Source: Flavobacteriaceae bacterium
Lineage (GTDB): Bacteria; Bacteroidota; Bacteroidia; Flavobacteriales; Flavobacteriaceae
NCBI GenBank assembly: GCA_947457255.1
Contig: CANGUZ010000004.1
Span: 1 to 64,000, forward strand
Direction of reading: 5' to 3'
DNA length: 64,000 bases
The translations under genes were made by a program, and so were the position numbers. The stretch's first letter is position 1, and the number at the start of each line of letters is the position of its first letter. Below, piece after piece: positions 9,355-17,827 of this stretch. The notes beneath the pieces are model-generated. The model was not told the DNA's origin, searched no databases, and saw only the letters and a program-made list of their open reading frames with translations.

Positions 9355-10446
9355 TTATTTTAATAAGATTTTTTGCCACTCATTTGAAATAGATTGCAAT
9401 GATAAATGAGAAACACTTTTCGAAGCATTATTTTTACAATAATTATATAAAACAGAATCTTCAATAAATAGATTCATAGCTTTTGTCAATTCATTTGGAT
9501 TATAATTTTCAATCAATAATCCATTTTGTCTATTTTCAATAATTTCTCGAGGTCCTGATGTACAGTCTACTGAAATTACTGGAGTTCCTAGTGCTAAAGA
9601 TTCTATGATTACTCTAGGAAATCCTTCATGTCTACTTGTTAAAACAGTAAAAAGAGCCGATTTTACATATCCAAAAGGATTAACCAATTTTGGCTTGAAA
9701 ATAATTTTATCCTCTAATGCTAATTGTTTTACTTTGTGCTTTAATTTCTCAACATCTTTACCATCTCCAATAATGTATAAAGCTATATTATTCTTAGGCA
9801 AAATCGATTTTGAATACCCTTCAATTAATAACGAATAATTTTTTACTTCATCATCAATTCTTCCATACGAAAGAATAAAATTCCCTTCTTTAATTTCGTC
9901 TTTAGCTGCATTCAATAAAGCTATTTTATCTATAGGATTGTATATTCGCAATACGTTTTTATAACCATACTCTTTTTGAATTTCATATTTTGTATCATCA
10001 CAAACAGCAATTATATAAGGCGATTCTTTATAAATTCTTTTAGCAATAAATTTAATTTTAGGAAAATACAACCCAACATTAAAATTTCTTACAACATAAA
10101 TAACACGACTAGGATTATAAACAAATCTAGAAATCACTAATTCAGACCAAGTTGATGAGCGAATTCTATTGTCAATTATCCAATCGAAATTATTTTCTTT
10201 TAGAAATTTATTAAAAACTATTAATCTATTAAATCTTCCAAATAAAGTATCATTATTATTCTTTAAACTCCCTAAATTTAGTAATTTACCTTTGTAATCA
10301 TAGGTAATATCATCTAAGACAGTTACAACATGAATATCATACCCCAAGTCTGATAATAGTATAGACAATAATGCACTAGACCGTTCAGCACCTCCTCCTC
10401 CTAAAGAGGTAGTGATTATGGCAATTTTAGTTTTAGAATGATTCAT
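9355..10446 (-). CDS. Family 4 glycosyltransferase
   Basis: A GT-B enzyme of 363 residues when started at the ATG at 10446 (MNHSKTKIAII). The ORF track start 51 bp upstream adds a hydrophobic leader (MFIYIFIFDKYIYIF) that is unlikely to be real and would overlap the divergent gene. Family signs are TTSLGGGGAERSS at the N-terminus, LSYGRIDDEVKNYSLLIEG in the middle and SRHEGFPRVIIESLALGTPVI, the donor-binding E-x7-E region. Its minus orientation is opposite to both neighbours. The divergent spacer to the next GT4 gene is 43 bp. Confidence 0.82.
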   Translation of the reverse strand: MNHSKTKIAIITTSLGGGGAERSSALLSILLSDLGYDIHVVTVLDDITYDYKGKLLNLGSLKNNNDTLFGRFNRLIVFNKFLKENNFDWIIDNRIRSSTWSELVISRFVYNPSRVIYVVRNFNVGLYFPKIKFIAKRIYKESPYIIAVCDDTKYEIQKEYGYKNVLRIYNPIDKIALLNAAKDEIKEGNFILSYGRIDDEVKNYSLLIEGYSKSILPKNNIALYIIGDGKDVEKLKHKVKQLALEDKIIFKPKLVNPFGYVKSALFTVLTSRHEGFPRVIIESLALGTPVISVDCTSGPREIIENRQNGLLIENYNPNELTKAMNLFIEDSVLYNYCKNNASKSVSHLSLQSISNEWQKILLK

Positions 10447-10489
10447 TATTCTGAAAATGTAAATATATTTGTCAAATATAAAAATATAA

Positions 10490-11632
10490 ATGAACATTTT
10501 ACTTGTAGGAGAATACAGTAGACTTCATAATTCTCTAAAAGAGGGTTTAATAAAATTGGGGCATAATGTTGTCATTATTGGATTTAATGATGGATTTAAA
10601 AATTATCCCGTAGACTATCCAATAGGATTAAAATGGAATTCTACTTTTCTAAAAAAAATAAAAGTTGGAATATATAAACTTACTGGATATAATATTAACT
10701 CTTATTTTACATATAAACAATTCAAAAAATATCAATCAAACTTCGTTGGCTTCGATGTAGTTCAGCTCATTAATGAAAACAGCTTTTATTGCGGTTTATA
10801 TTATGAGAAACGCATATTAAAATTTCTTTTCAAAAACAATAAAAAATCTTTTCTATTAAGTTGTGGCACTGATTACTTATCTGTAAAATATGCTTTTGAA
10901 AACACTGCTATAAAATCAGTTGCACAACCTTATTTAAATGGAAAAATAAATAAAAAAAAATACCAGAATGTTTTAAAGTTTAGAACTGAAACCTATAAAA
11001 AGTTACATTATTTTATTGTAAAAAATACAATTGGAATAATAGCTTCTGATATGGATTATCACATTCCTTTAATTAATCATTCCAAATATTTAGGATTAAT
11101 ACCAAATCCTATTAATATTGATAAATTCAAAGTTTTACCAATAAATTTTACAGAAGAAGTTATTATTTTTCATGGTATTAATTCAGAAAGTTATTTTAAA
11201 AAAGGAAATGATTTTTTTGAAAAAGCATTAGAAATTATTGAAGAGAAATATTATCCAAAAGTAAAAGTTGTGATTACTCGAGATGTTCCTTATGAAAAAT
11301 ATATAGATTTATACAATAAAGCGCATATTATTTTAGATCAAGTATATGCCCATGACCAAGGTTACAATGCACTAGAAGCAATGGCAAAAGGAAAAGTAGT
11401 TTTTACAGGTGCCGAAACTGAATTTGTTAATCACTATAAATTAACAGAAAGAGTCGCTATAAATGCAGTACCCGATGTTACATATTTAGTAAAAGAATTG
11501 TCGTTTTTGATTGAAAACCCTAAAGAAATTGAGGCTATAAGTAAAAGAGCTAGAATTTTTATAGAACAAGAGCACGATTATGTTAAAAGCGCAAAAAAAT
11601 ACATTGATTTATGGAATAAAGAATTGTCTTAA
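10490..11632 (+). CDS. Glycosyltransferase of the GT4 / group 1 type
   Basis: A 380-residue GT-B-like protein. The N-terminus MNILLVGEYSRLHNSLKEGL is the acceptor-domain opening. The region IIFHGINSESYFKKGNDFF corresponds to the start of the donor domain, and QVYAHDQGYNALEAMAKGKVV is the E-x7-E-like donor site. A basic, Tyr/Lys-rich central part could contact the membrane. It closes the polysaccharide cluster that begins after ftsE. The acceptor and sugar are unknown. Confidence 0.75.
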   Translation: MNILLVGEYSRLHNSLKEGLIKLGHNVVIIGFNDGFKNYPVDYPIGLKWNSTFLKKIKVGIYKLTGYNINSYFTYKQFKKYQSNFVGFDVVQLINENSFYCGLYYEKRILKFLFKNNKKSFLLSCGTDYLSVKYAFENTAIKSVAQPYLNGKINKKKYQNVLKFRTETYKKLHYFIVKNTIGIIASDMDYHIPLINHSKYLGLIPNPINIDKFKVLPINFTEEVIIFHGINSESYFKKGNDFFEKALEIIEEKYYPKVKVVITRDVPYEKYIDLYNKAHIILDQVYAHDQGYNALEAMAKGKVVFTGAETEFVNHYKLTERVAINAVPDVTYLVKELSFLIENPKEIEAISKRARIFIEQEHDYVKSAKKYIDLWNKELS

Positions 11633-11734
11633 TCACTTTAAACCTCGTGATAATTCGATATTTTATAGATAATTGTTAGATTTATATAATATAAATTACA
11701 AATTATCGTTGTCAATAGAAAACGTTAAATATGC

Positions 11735-11762
11735 TTGATAATTTAAAAAATAAGTATATTTG
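11735..11762 (+). promoter_or_regulatory. Bacteroidota-type promoter for the DUF892 gene
   Basis: A TTG at 11735-11737 is followed after 17 bp by TATATTTG at 11755-11762, a full match to TANNTTTG. The start codon is about 60 bp downstream, giving a leader of roughly 50 nt. Confidence 0.55.
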
Positions 11763-11821
11763 CACCATTAATTCGCCCCAGAATTTACCTTAAATATTTC
11801 TTTAACTTAAAACTATGAAAA

Positions 11822-12376
11822 ATGGACGCTGCAAAAAAATTCCCCCAACACAATGATGTGGTAAATGACAATGATTTACGTTATGTTAAATTTAAATTCA
11901 ATGGTACTGCACAAATTCAAGAATTACTTCTTAGTGAAATAAAATCTTTATATTATATAGAGAAAGCGTTACTAATAGCTTTTCCAAAAATTATAAAAAA
12001 TTCCTGTTCATTTGAACTCATTGAAGCAATTACCATTCACTTTGAAGAAACAAAAAATCATGTTATCCGATTAGAAGATGCTTTCTTATGTTCAAACGAA
12101 AACCCTATTTTACAAAGAAATAAATCTATTGAATCTCTAATTAATGAAATAGATTCAATCATTGAAACCACAAAATTTGGTAGTGTTAGAGATGCAGGAA
12201 TTGTACTTGCTTTAAGTAAAATAGAACATTATGAAATTGCAACTTATAATATCCTTTCTACTTATGCCGCAAGTATGAATGAAAATGCAATTGCTGAGCT
12301 ACTTGCAGAATCTCTAAATGAAGAAAAAATAACCGAAATGCGTTTGAATAAAATAGCTGACTCTTTAAAATTTTAA
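11822..12376 (+). CDS. DUF892 (YciE-type) ferritin-like stress protein
   Basis: A 184-residue helical protein. The segment IQELLLSEIKSLYYIEKALLIAFPKI, followed by HFEETKNHVIRLEDAF, matches the DUF892 family, whose members fold as a ferritin-like four-helix bundle and are induced in stress. Acidic and His residues that could bind metal are present (E in LLSEIKSLYYIEKAL, EETKNH, KIEHYEI). A second, half-length family member occurs in the stress operon at 49.8 kb. A good TTG-N17-TATATTTG promoter precedes it, and it appears monocistronic. Confidence 0.78.
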   Translation: MDAAKKFPQHNDVVNDNDLRYVKFKFNGTAQIQELLLSEIKSLYYIEKALLIAFPKIIKNSCSFELIEAITIHFEETKNHVIRLEDAFLCSNENPILQRNKSIESLINEIDSIIETTKFGSVRDAGIVLALSKIEHYEIATYNILSTYAASMNENAIAELLAESLNEEKITEMRLNKIADSLKF

Positions 12377-12452
12377 AAATTAAACAATAAATCATAGCCT
12401 ATTTCGATAATTTGAATGTTTTTTTAGATATTTGTTATTCATTTAAATAAAT

Positions 12453-13469
12453 ATGAAAAAAATCACTTTACTAAGTTTACTATCTTTCGCCATTTTAAGT
12501 TGTGCCAGTCAAAAAAAGAATAGTACTGTTGAAGTCAGTAAATACATTAACTCTATAACTGCAGAAGAACTAAAAAAACATCTGTATGTAGTAGCTTCAG
12601 ACGAAATGGAAGGTCGAGAAACGGGATCTAAAGGTCAGAAAAAAGCTGGTGAATACTTGATTAATAATTATAAAGATAATAACATTCCTTTTCCTAAAGG
12701 AGCTCAAAATTATTATCAAAACATTCCTGCTGCATTCCTAAATGCTAAAAGAAATGAAAATTTACCTGATTCAGAAAATATTTGGGCATTTATAGAAGGT
12801 TCTGAAAAACCAAATGAAATAGTCGTGATTTCTGCTCATTATGACCATGTAGGCATAATAAATAATGAAATTTATAATGGAGCCGATGATGATGGTTCAG
12901 GAACAGTTGCCTTATTAGAAATTGCGCAAGCTTTTGCCCAAGCAAAAAAGGACGGAAATGGACCAAAGCGTTCAATATTAATTCTTCATTTTACTGGTGA
13001 GGAACATGGTTTACATGGTTCACGCTTTTATTCAGAAAATCCTTTATTTCCTTTAGCTAATACTGTTGCCGATGTAAATATTGACATGATTGGTCGCCGA
13101 GACGAAGCGCATGCTGACTCTAATAATTATGTATATGTTATTGGTTCAGATTATCTTTCAAGTGATTTATATAACATTTGTGAAGATGTAAATAAAAAAT
13201 ACATTCATTTAAATCTCGATTACAAATACAATGACAGAAACGATCCTAATCGTTTTTACTACCGTTCTGATCATTATAACTTTGCAAAAAATGGAATTCC
13301 TTCAGTTTTCTTTTTTAATGGAACACATGACGATTATCATCAAGCTACTGACGAAGTAGATAAAATTGAATTTGATGCATTATCAAAAAGAACACAATTG
13401 GCTTTTGCTACCGCTTGGGAAATAGCTAACCGTGAAAATCGATTAGTTGTAGATAAAGACGGAAAGTAA
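12453..13469 (+). CDS. M28-family metallopeptidase, lipoprotein
   Basis: A 338-residue zinc aminopeptidase with a lipoprotein signal (lipobox LLSFAILSCAS). The two-zinc site of family M28 is visible in order: SAHYDHVG (His), GADDDGSG (bridging Asp), TGEEHGLHGS (catalytic Glu plus zinc Glu), VNIDMIGR (Asp) and GTHDDYHQATDEVDKI (His). The protein should sit on the periplasmic side or surface, trimming peptides. It stands alone between the DUF892 gene and the tRNA. Confidence 0.88.
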   Translation: MKKITLLSLLSFAILSCASQKKNSTVEVSKYINSITAEELKKHLYVVASDEMEGRETGSKGQKKAGEYLINNYKDNNIPFPKGAQNYYQNIPAAFLNAKRNENLPDSENIWAFIEGSEKPNEIVVISAHYDHVGIINNEIYNGADDDGSGTVALLEIAQAFAQAKKDGNGPKRSILILHFTGEEHGLHGSRFYSENPLFPLANTVADVNIDMIGRRDEAHADSNNYVYVIGSDYLSSDLYNICEDVNKKYIHLNLDYKYNDRNDPNRFYYRSDHYNFAKNGIPSVFFFNGTHDDYHQATDEVDKIEFDALSKRTQLAFATAWEIANRENRLVVDKDGK

Positions 13470-13500
13470 GATATGTCCTGAAATAAAAAAAGTATAAAAA

Positions 13501-13530
13501 CAAAAAAAGCTTCGAGTTTCCTCGAAGCTT
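13501..13530 (-). terminator. Rho-independent terminator of tRNA-His
   Basis: A perfect 10-bp stem (AAGCTTCGAG / CTCGAAGCTT) with a 4-nt loop. On the minus strand it is followed by seven T, so it terminates the tRNA transcript. Confidence 0.8.
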
Positions 13531-13540
13531 TAACATTTTG

Positions 13541-13615
13541 GGTGGCTGACCGGGTTCGAACCGGCGACCCTCGGCACCACAAACCAATACTCTAACCAGC
13601 TGAGCTACAACCACC
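13541..13615 (-). tRNA. tRNA-His (anticodon GTG)
   Basis: Read on the minus strand the sequence folds as a complete cloverleaf: acceptor GTGGTTG/CAGCCAC, D-stem GCTC/GAGT, anticodon stem TTGGT/GCCGA with loop TTGTGGT (anticodon GTG, plus-strand bases 13578-13580), and T-arm with TTCGAAC. An additional 5' G opposite a discriminator C is the G-1:C73 pair specific to tRNA-His. The CCA end is not encoded. A strong terminator follows. Confidence 0.95.
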
Positions 13616-13677
13616 ATTTTTAACGAGTGCAAATGTATTGCAAAAGTTTTATTTTACAAAGAAATAATTAAAAAAAA

Positions 13678-14394
13678 TTATATCAAATCCCCTAAACTAT
13701 TGATGGCCAAATACCTCTCAACAGTAAAACCTTCTGCATAATCTACTCCTATAATTCTACCTAAATCTTTAGCACGATAATTTAAACTCTCTAGAAAATT
13801 TTTTGAAGCAATAGGCGTTTCTGGTTCATCAGAATTGGGATTATAAAACTGAGAGGTATATGCCAAAATAGATTCCACTCTCTTGTCATTATAGCCAGTT
13901 ATATCTACTACAAAATCAGGCTGAAGATTTTTCCATTGTATGTAATGATACACTAACTTTGGTCTCCAAGCTTCTTGTTTAACTTCATTGTACTGAGTCT
14001 CAATTTTTATTAATCCCGAAAGAAAACAAGCATCTGAAACTAATTTACTTCCTTTACCATGATCGACATGACGGTCATCAACAGCATTGCACAAAACAAT
14101 ATCTGGTTTGTATTTGCGTATGATTTTAATAACTTCTAATTGGTGTTCCTCATCATTTACAAAAAATCCATCCCGCATATTCAAGTTTTCGCGTATGGAA
14201 ACTCCTAAAATTTTTGCAGCCGCATTTGCTTCTTGATCCCGAATTATCGCAGAACCACGAGTTCCTAGTTCTCCACGAGTTAAATCTATAATTCCTACTT
14301 TTTTTCCTAATGCTACTTCTTTAGCAATTGTTCCAGCACAACCTAACTCAACATCGTCAGGATGGGCTCCAAAAGCAAGTATGTCTAATTTCAT
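13678..14394 (-). CDS. bshB1: Bacillithiol biosynthesis deacetylase BshB1
   Basis: A 238-residue LmbE-like (PIG-L) zinc deacetylase. GAHPDDVELGCAGT near the N-terminus (His11, Asp14) and the later DDRHVDHGKG hold the zinc ligands. LTRGELGTRGS and NMRDGFF are characteristic of the BshB1 subfamily. It removes the acetyl group from GlcNAc-malate in bacillithiol synthesis, the low-molecular-weight thiol of many Bacteroidota and Firmicutes. Two TANNTTTG boxes in tandem lie in the 42-bp gap upstream, so it can be expressed apart from the preceding menF-like gene. Confidence 0.9.
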   Translation of the reverse strand: MKLDILAFGAHPDDVELGCAGTIAKEVALGKKVGIIDLTRGELGTRGSAIIRDQEANAAAKILGVSIRENLNMRDGFFVNDEEHQLEVIKIIRKYKPDIVLCNAVDDRHVDHGKGSKLVSDACFLSGLIKIETQYNEVKQEAWRPKLVYHYIQWKNLQPDFVVDITGYNDKRVESILAYTSQFYNPNSDEPETPIASKNFLESLNYRAKDLGRIIGVDYAEGFTVERYLAINSLGDLI

Positions 14395-14415
14395 ATTTTC
14401 ATTTTATTACTAAAC

Positions 14416-14431
14416 CAAAGGTACAAAGATA
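14416..14431 (-). promoter_or_regulatory. Two tandem -7 boxes upstream of bshB1
   Basis: On the minus strand TATCTTTG and TACCTTTG lie directly next to each other, both full TANNTTTG matches, 22-37 bp before the bshB1 ATG. They abut the 3' end of the upstream gene. Confidence 0.45.
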
Positions 14432-14436
14432 AAATT

Positions 14437-15549
14437 CTAAATATCTAAATCTAAAATCTTCTTAATTGTCATCGATTTATTTACCGTTTCTATCCATTCT
14501 TTTTCAGGGATGCTTTCTTTTGTTATGCCACATCCAACATAAATATTTGCTTTTGTCATTTTGAGATTCGAAGCAATCTCAAATTTTACACATCTCAAGT
14601 TAACATACAAATCAGTGCTTTTTTCCTGAGAACTAAAATCTTTGTTCAATTCACCTAAAAAACCAGAATAGTATTCTCTATCATAACCTTCACTTGCTAA
14701 AATAAAATTTTTAGCATTATTAGTTGGAAGTCCACAAACCGCGGGTGTTGGATGTAAAATTTCTAAAAGTTCTTTTAAATTAAAATTTGCATCTAATGTT
14801 CCTTTTATATCCGTTTTTATGTGAACAACATTACCCGCTTTTAGAGTATATGGCTCAGAAACAGTACAATTAGAAGAAACTGTTTTAACATTATCAAAAA
14901 TAAAATTGGTTACCAATTGCTGCTCTTGTTGCTCTTTACTTTTCCAAACTATTTTTTCCGAATCTAAGTATAACTGTGTTCCAGCTACAGCAGCGGTCTG
15001 AAAATTAATACCCTTTAATTGTAATAACTGCTCAGAAAATGCGCCCAACCACAACCCTACTTTTGGATGAAAAAAACAATATGTAAATGTCGATGGATAT
15101 TCGTTTAGCAATCTTTGAAACAAAATCATTACATCTAAATGAAAAACTTCAATAACTTCTTTACGAGACAAAACTACTTTCGTTAATTCATCTGATTCAA
15201 TACCTTTAATTCCCTTTTCAACAAGTTTTATAAACTTATTTTTAGCCTCAGCATCTTCTTTTGGATTGAAATAAAATTCAGTTTCAAGACTACTATTTAT
15301 TTCAAAATAAGCAGTTTGATTTTCAGATTGATTTTCGGGAATGAAAACCTTTTTTCCATCAAAAGGAGCAAAAACAAAACCTACTTCCTCGAAATTTTCA
15401 ACAAAATGTAAAGAATCATTTTTCTGAAAAAGTCCAATTAACTGATTTGAATAGGGTTTATTGTACAATACAAAAGGTAATTCTGCTTTTATTTGATGAT
15501 TTGCTTTTTCTAAAATTGCAGTCAAGGTCAAATTTTCGAGTGGATTCAT
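14437..15549 (-). CDS. Chorismate-binding enzyme, probable isochorismate synthase
   Basis: A 370-residue member of the chorismate-utilising family. The C-terminal catalytic domain shows ELTKVVLSRKEVIEV, TFTYCFFHPKVGLWLGAFSE, the PTPAVCGLP loop and LASEGYDREYYSGFLG, then IYVGCGITKESIPEKEW, which supplies the Mg-binding glutamates. The combination fits MenF/EntC-type isochorismate synthases rather than anthranilate synthase. Its start overlaps the stop of the hotdog thioesterase by one base (TAATG). Isochorismate synthase plus a hotdog thioesterase suggests menaquinone synthesis (MenF and MenI roles); the other men genes are not in the window. Confidence 0.8.
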   Translation of the reverse strand: MNPLENLTLTAILEKANHQIKAELPFVLYNKPYSNQLIGLFQKNDSLHFVENFEEVGFVFAPFDGKKVFIPENQSENQTAYFEINSSLETEFYFNPKEDAEAKNKFIKLVEKGIKGIESDELTKVVLSRKEVIEVFHLDVMILFQRLLNEYPSTFTYCFFHPKVGLWLGAFSEQLLQLKGINFQTAAVAGTQLYLDSEKIVWKSKEQQEQQLVTNFIFDNVKTVSSNCTVSEPYTLKAGNVVHIKTDIKGTLDANFNLKELLEILHPTPAVCGLPTNNAKNFILASEGYDREYYSGFLGELNKDFSSQEKSTDLYVNLRCVKFEIASNLKMTKANIYVGCGITKESIPEKEWIETVNKSMTIKKILDLDI

Positions 15550-15977
15550 TATACTTTTTTTCGAGGCAAAACCATATTGGTTAACTTACAAAGTGAAATC
15601 AAATTATTTTCCTCATCGGTAATTTTAATTTCCCATAAATGAATACTTATTCCTTTATGAATATTCTTTGCAGTACCAATTACAAATCCCTCTTTTACAG
15701 CCTTTAAATGATTGGCTGAAATTTCTATTCCACGAATTTCACTGACTTCATGATTTATAAATAACATCGATGCTGCACTACCAACGCTCTCCGCCAAGGC
15801 AACACTTGCGCCACCATGCAATAAACCCATAGGCTGATAAATTCTTGAATTGACTGGCATTCTAGCCACAAGAAAATCTTCTCCTGCATCTATAAATTCT
15901 ATTTCTAATGTTTCCATTAAGGTGTTTTTAGAAAATGCATTGCATTGTTTAAGGATTTTATCTTTATCAAAACTCAT
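15549..15977 (-). CDS. PaaI-type hotdog-fold thioesterase
   Basis: A 142-residue protein when started at MSFDKDKIL (15977). The longer ORF start at 16007 would lie upstream of, or inside, a TATTTTTAC box that probably forms the promoter. The motif QPMGLLHGGASVALAESVGS is the hotdog thioesterase active-site helix (HGG plus catalytic acid). Such enzymes hydrolyse acyl-CoA. Coupling to an isochorismate synthase by a 1-bp overlap makes 1,4-dihydroxy-2-naphthoyl-CoA a plausible substrate (MenI role), but phenylacetyl-CoA or other substrates cannot be excluded. Confidence 0.78.
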   Translation of the reverse strand: MSFDKDKILKQCNAFSKNTLMETLEIEFIDAGEDFLVARMPVNSRIYQPMGLLHGGASVALAESVGSAASMLFINHEVSEIRGIEISANHLKAVKEGFVIGTAKNIHKGISIHLWEIKITDEENNLISLCKLTNMVLPRKKV

Positions 15978-16145
15978 TAGTCTGTTTTTGATGTAAAAAT
16001 AGTACATTAAGAGTATACATAAAAGCGAATAGAATTAAAGATGATTGAAAAAAGACTATTTTTAAAAATTTTACGTTACAATTAAATAAATCAAGAAATA
16101 AACCAGTAAACATTTTTTACTATTTTTACCAAAATTCAAAAAACA

Positions 16146-17705
16146 ATGCCTAAATTTATTTATATCCTTTTTGTGGGAATTCTTATTTCAATGAGTTCTT
16201 GTCGAAAAGACTTTGATACAGTTCCAAGTTCTGGAAACCTACAATTCTCAAAAGACACTGTTTATTTAGATACCGTTTTTACTAATATCGGTTCTAGTAC
16301 CTATACCTTAAAAGTGTATAATCGCAGTAATAAAGACATTGCGATTCCAACCATAAAATTAAAAAATGCAAATTCTAAATACAGAATGATGGTTGATGGC
16401 ATGACTGGTGAAGATAAAGATGGTAATGGAATTGGAGACGGGAAATCGTTCAATAATGTTGAGCTTTTAGCCAAAGATAGTTTGTATATTTTTATTGAAA
16501 CTACTGCTAGTATATCTGACGCAAATCCTACCGATTTTCTTTATACTGATGAGATCCAATTTGATACGGGTAGTAATTTGCAAAAAGTAAATTTGGTAAC
16601 TTTAATTCAAGATGCAATTTTTTTATATCCACAAAAATATGAAGATGGAACGAAAGAAAATTTGCTTTTAGGTGTTGATAAAGATAATTTGGAGGTACGA
16701 ATTAATGGTTTTGAACTGAATGAAAATGATCCTATAAATGGAAACGAATTTCATTTTACAAATAAAAAACCCTATGTTATTTATGGATATGCAGGTGTTC
16801 CAGAAGGAAAAATTTTAAAGATAGATGCTGGAGCTAGAGTACATTTTCATTCAGAATCTGGATTAATTGTTCAGCCAAAAGCACAATTAAGAATTAACGG
16901 AACTGCATCGCTAAATCCTGATAAACCTCAAGAAAATGAAGTGATTTTTGAGGGCGATCGTCTAGAACCTGAATTTTCGGATGTACCAGGACAATGGGGT
17001 GTTGTTTGGCTAAGAGATGGAAGTACCTCTTTCGTTAATCATTTAACCCTAAAAAATGCTTCTTTAGGATTTTTGATGCAAAAAAGCGACTTAACTATAA
17101 CCAATTCGCAAATTTATAATTCCTCTAACTACGGTATTTTAGCGAGAGTCTCCACAATTCTAGGAGAAAATGTAGCCATTAATTATGCAGGTCAAGCAGG
17201 ATTAGCTTGTACTATAGGTGGAGATTATAGTTTTACACATTGTACTTTTAATAATAATTGGAACAGTTCAAAACAATTGTCAGTTTACATTAGTAATTTC
17301 GAAAAAAACGAAGACGAGAGCATTACAGTTTCGAATTTAGATCGAGCAACTTTCAACAATTGTATAATATATGGTTCAAATAATGTCGAATTGTTTTTAG
17401 ACAAGGTAGATTCTGCGTCTTTTAATTCATCATTTGAAAACTGCTTGATTAAGTTTAATGATAGAGGAACAGGAATTGCCAATGACGAAATTTATAATTT
17501 TATTAGAAATCAAGAATCAGGAAATATAAAAAATAAAGAGCCTAAGTTTTATAATGTAAACCAGAATAAATTGAATATTGATGAAACCTCATCAGCGTTT
17601 CAGAAAGGAAATACTGCATATAGAATTCCAACTGATATTTTAGGAGTTACAAGAACAATTATTCCCGATATTGGAGCTTATCAAAGTGCTGCATTTCCAA
17701 AATAG
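16146..17705 (+). CDS. Lipoprotein with right-handed beta-helix repeats
   Basis: A 519-residue protein with a lipoprotein signal (ILISMSSCRKD). The N-terminal 200 residues look like a beta-sandwich. From about residue 220 short strand-turn repeats appear (SGLIVQPKAQLRINGTASL, LTLKNASLGFLMQKSDLTITNSQIYNSSNYG), which is the pattern of parallel beta-helix proteins such as pectate-lyase-like folds. No catalytic site can be named. It is probably surface-exposed and polysaccharide-related or structural. A gene of this type is widespread in flavobacteria, but its role is not known to me. Confidence 0.65.
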   Translation: MPKFIYILFVGILISMSSCRKDFDTVPSSGNLQFSKDTVYLDTVFTNIGSSTYTLKVYNRSNKDIAIPTIKLKNANSKYRMMVDGMTGEDKDGNGIGDGKSFNNVELLAKDSLYIFIETTASISDANPTDFLYTDEIQFDTGSNLQKVNLVTLIQDAIFLYPQKYEDGTKENLLLGVDKDNLEVRINGFELNENDPINGNEFHFTNKKPYVIYGYAGVPEGKILKIDAGARVHFHSESGLIVQPKAQLRINGTASLNPDKPQENEVIFEGDRLEPEFSDVPGQWGVVWLRDGSTSFVNHLTLKNASLGFLMQKSDLTITNSQIYNSSNYGILARVSTILGENVAINYAGQAGLACTIGGDYSFTHCTFNNNWNSSKQLSVYISNFEKNEDESITVSNLDRATFNNCIIYGSNNVELFLDKVDSASFNSSFENCLIKFNDRGTGIANDEIYNFIRNQESGNIKNKEPKFYNVNQNKLNIDETSSAFQKGNTAYRIPTDILGVTRTIIPDIGAYQSAAFPK

Positions 17706-17733
17706 TATGTTAAAAACTCTTTATAACTGTACA

Positions 17734-17764
17734 TTGTAGATTGTGATTTTTTAGACTAAATTTG
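17734..17764 (+). promoter_or_regulatory. purL promoter
   Basis: TTG at 17734-17736, a 20-bp spacer and TAAATTTG at 17757-17764 match the Bacteroidota -33/-7 consensus. Transcription would begin near 17770, leaving a leader of about 55 nt. Confidence 0.55.
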
Positions 17765-17769
17765 CAGCA

Positions 17770-17827
17770 ACAACACACTCGAGGCGCCCGAACTGTATGG
17801 AGCGTAGCGGAATAAAACTACAAAACA
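17770..17827 (+). promoter_or_regulatory. GC-rich untranslated leader of purL
   Basis: The leader contains CTCGAGGCGCCCGAACTGTA followed by TGGAGCGTAGCGG, markedly richer in G+C than its surroundings. GGCGCC is a palindrome and short stems can be drawn, but no known purine riboswitch fold is recognised. Confidence 0.35.

Noticed and set aside
10447-10497. Longer N-terminus for the minus-strand GT4 gene
   Set aside because: It adds an implausible Phe/Ile/Tyr leader and would overlap the start of the divergent gene; MNHSKTKIAII is a normal GT4 start.
13340-13632. Minus-strand ORFs of 80 and 68 residues over the tRNA
   Set aside because: They cross tRNA-His and its terminator and the end of the peptidase gene, so they are chance frames.
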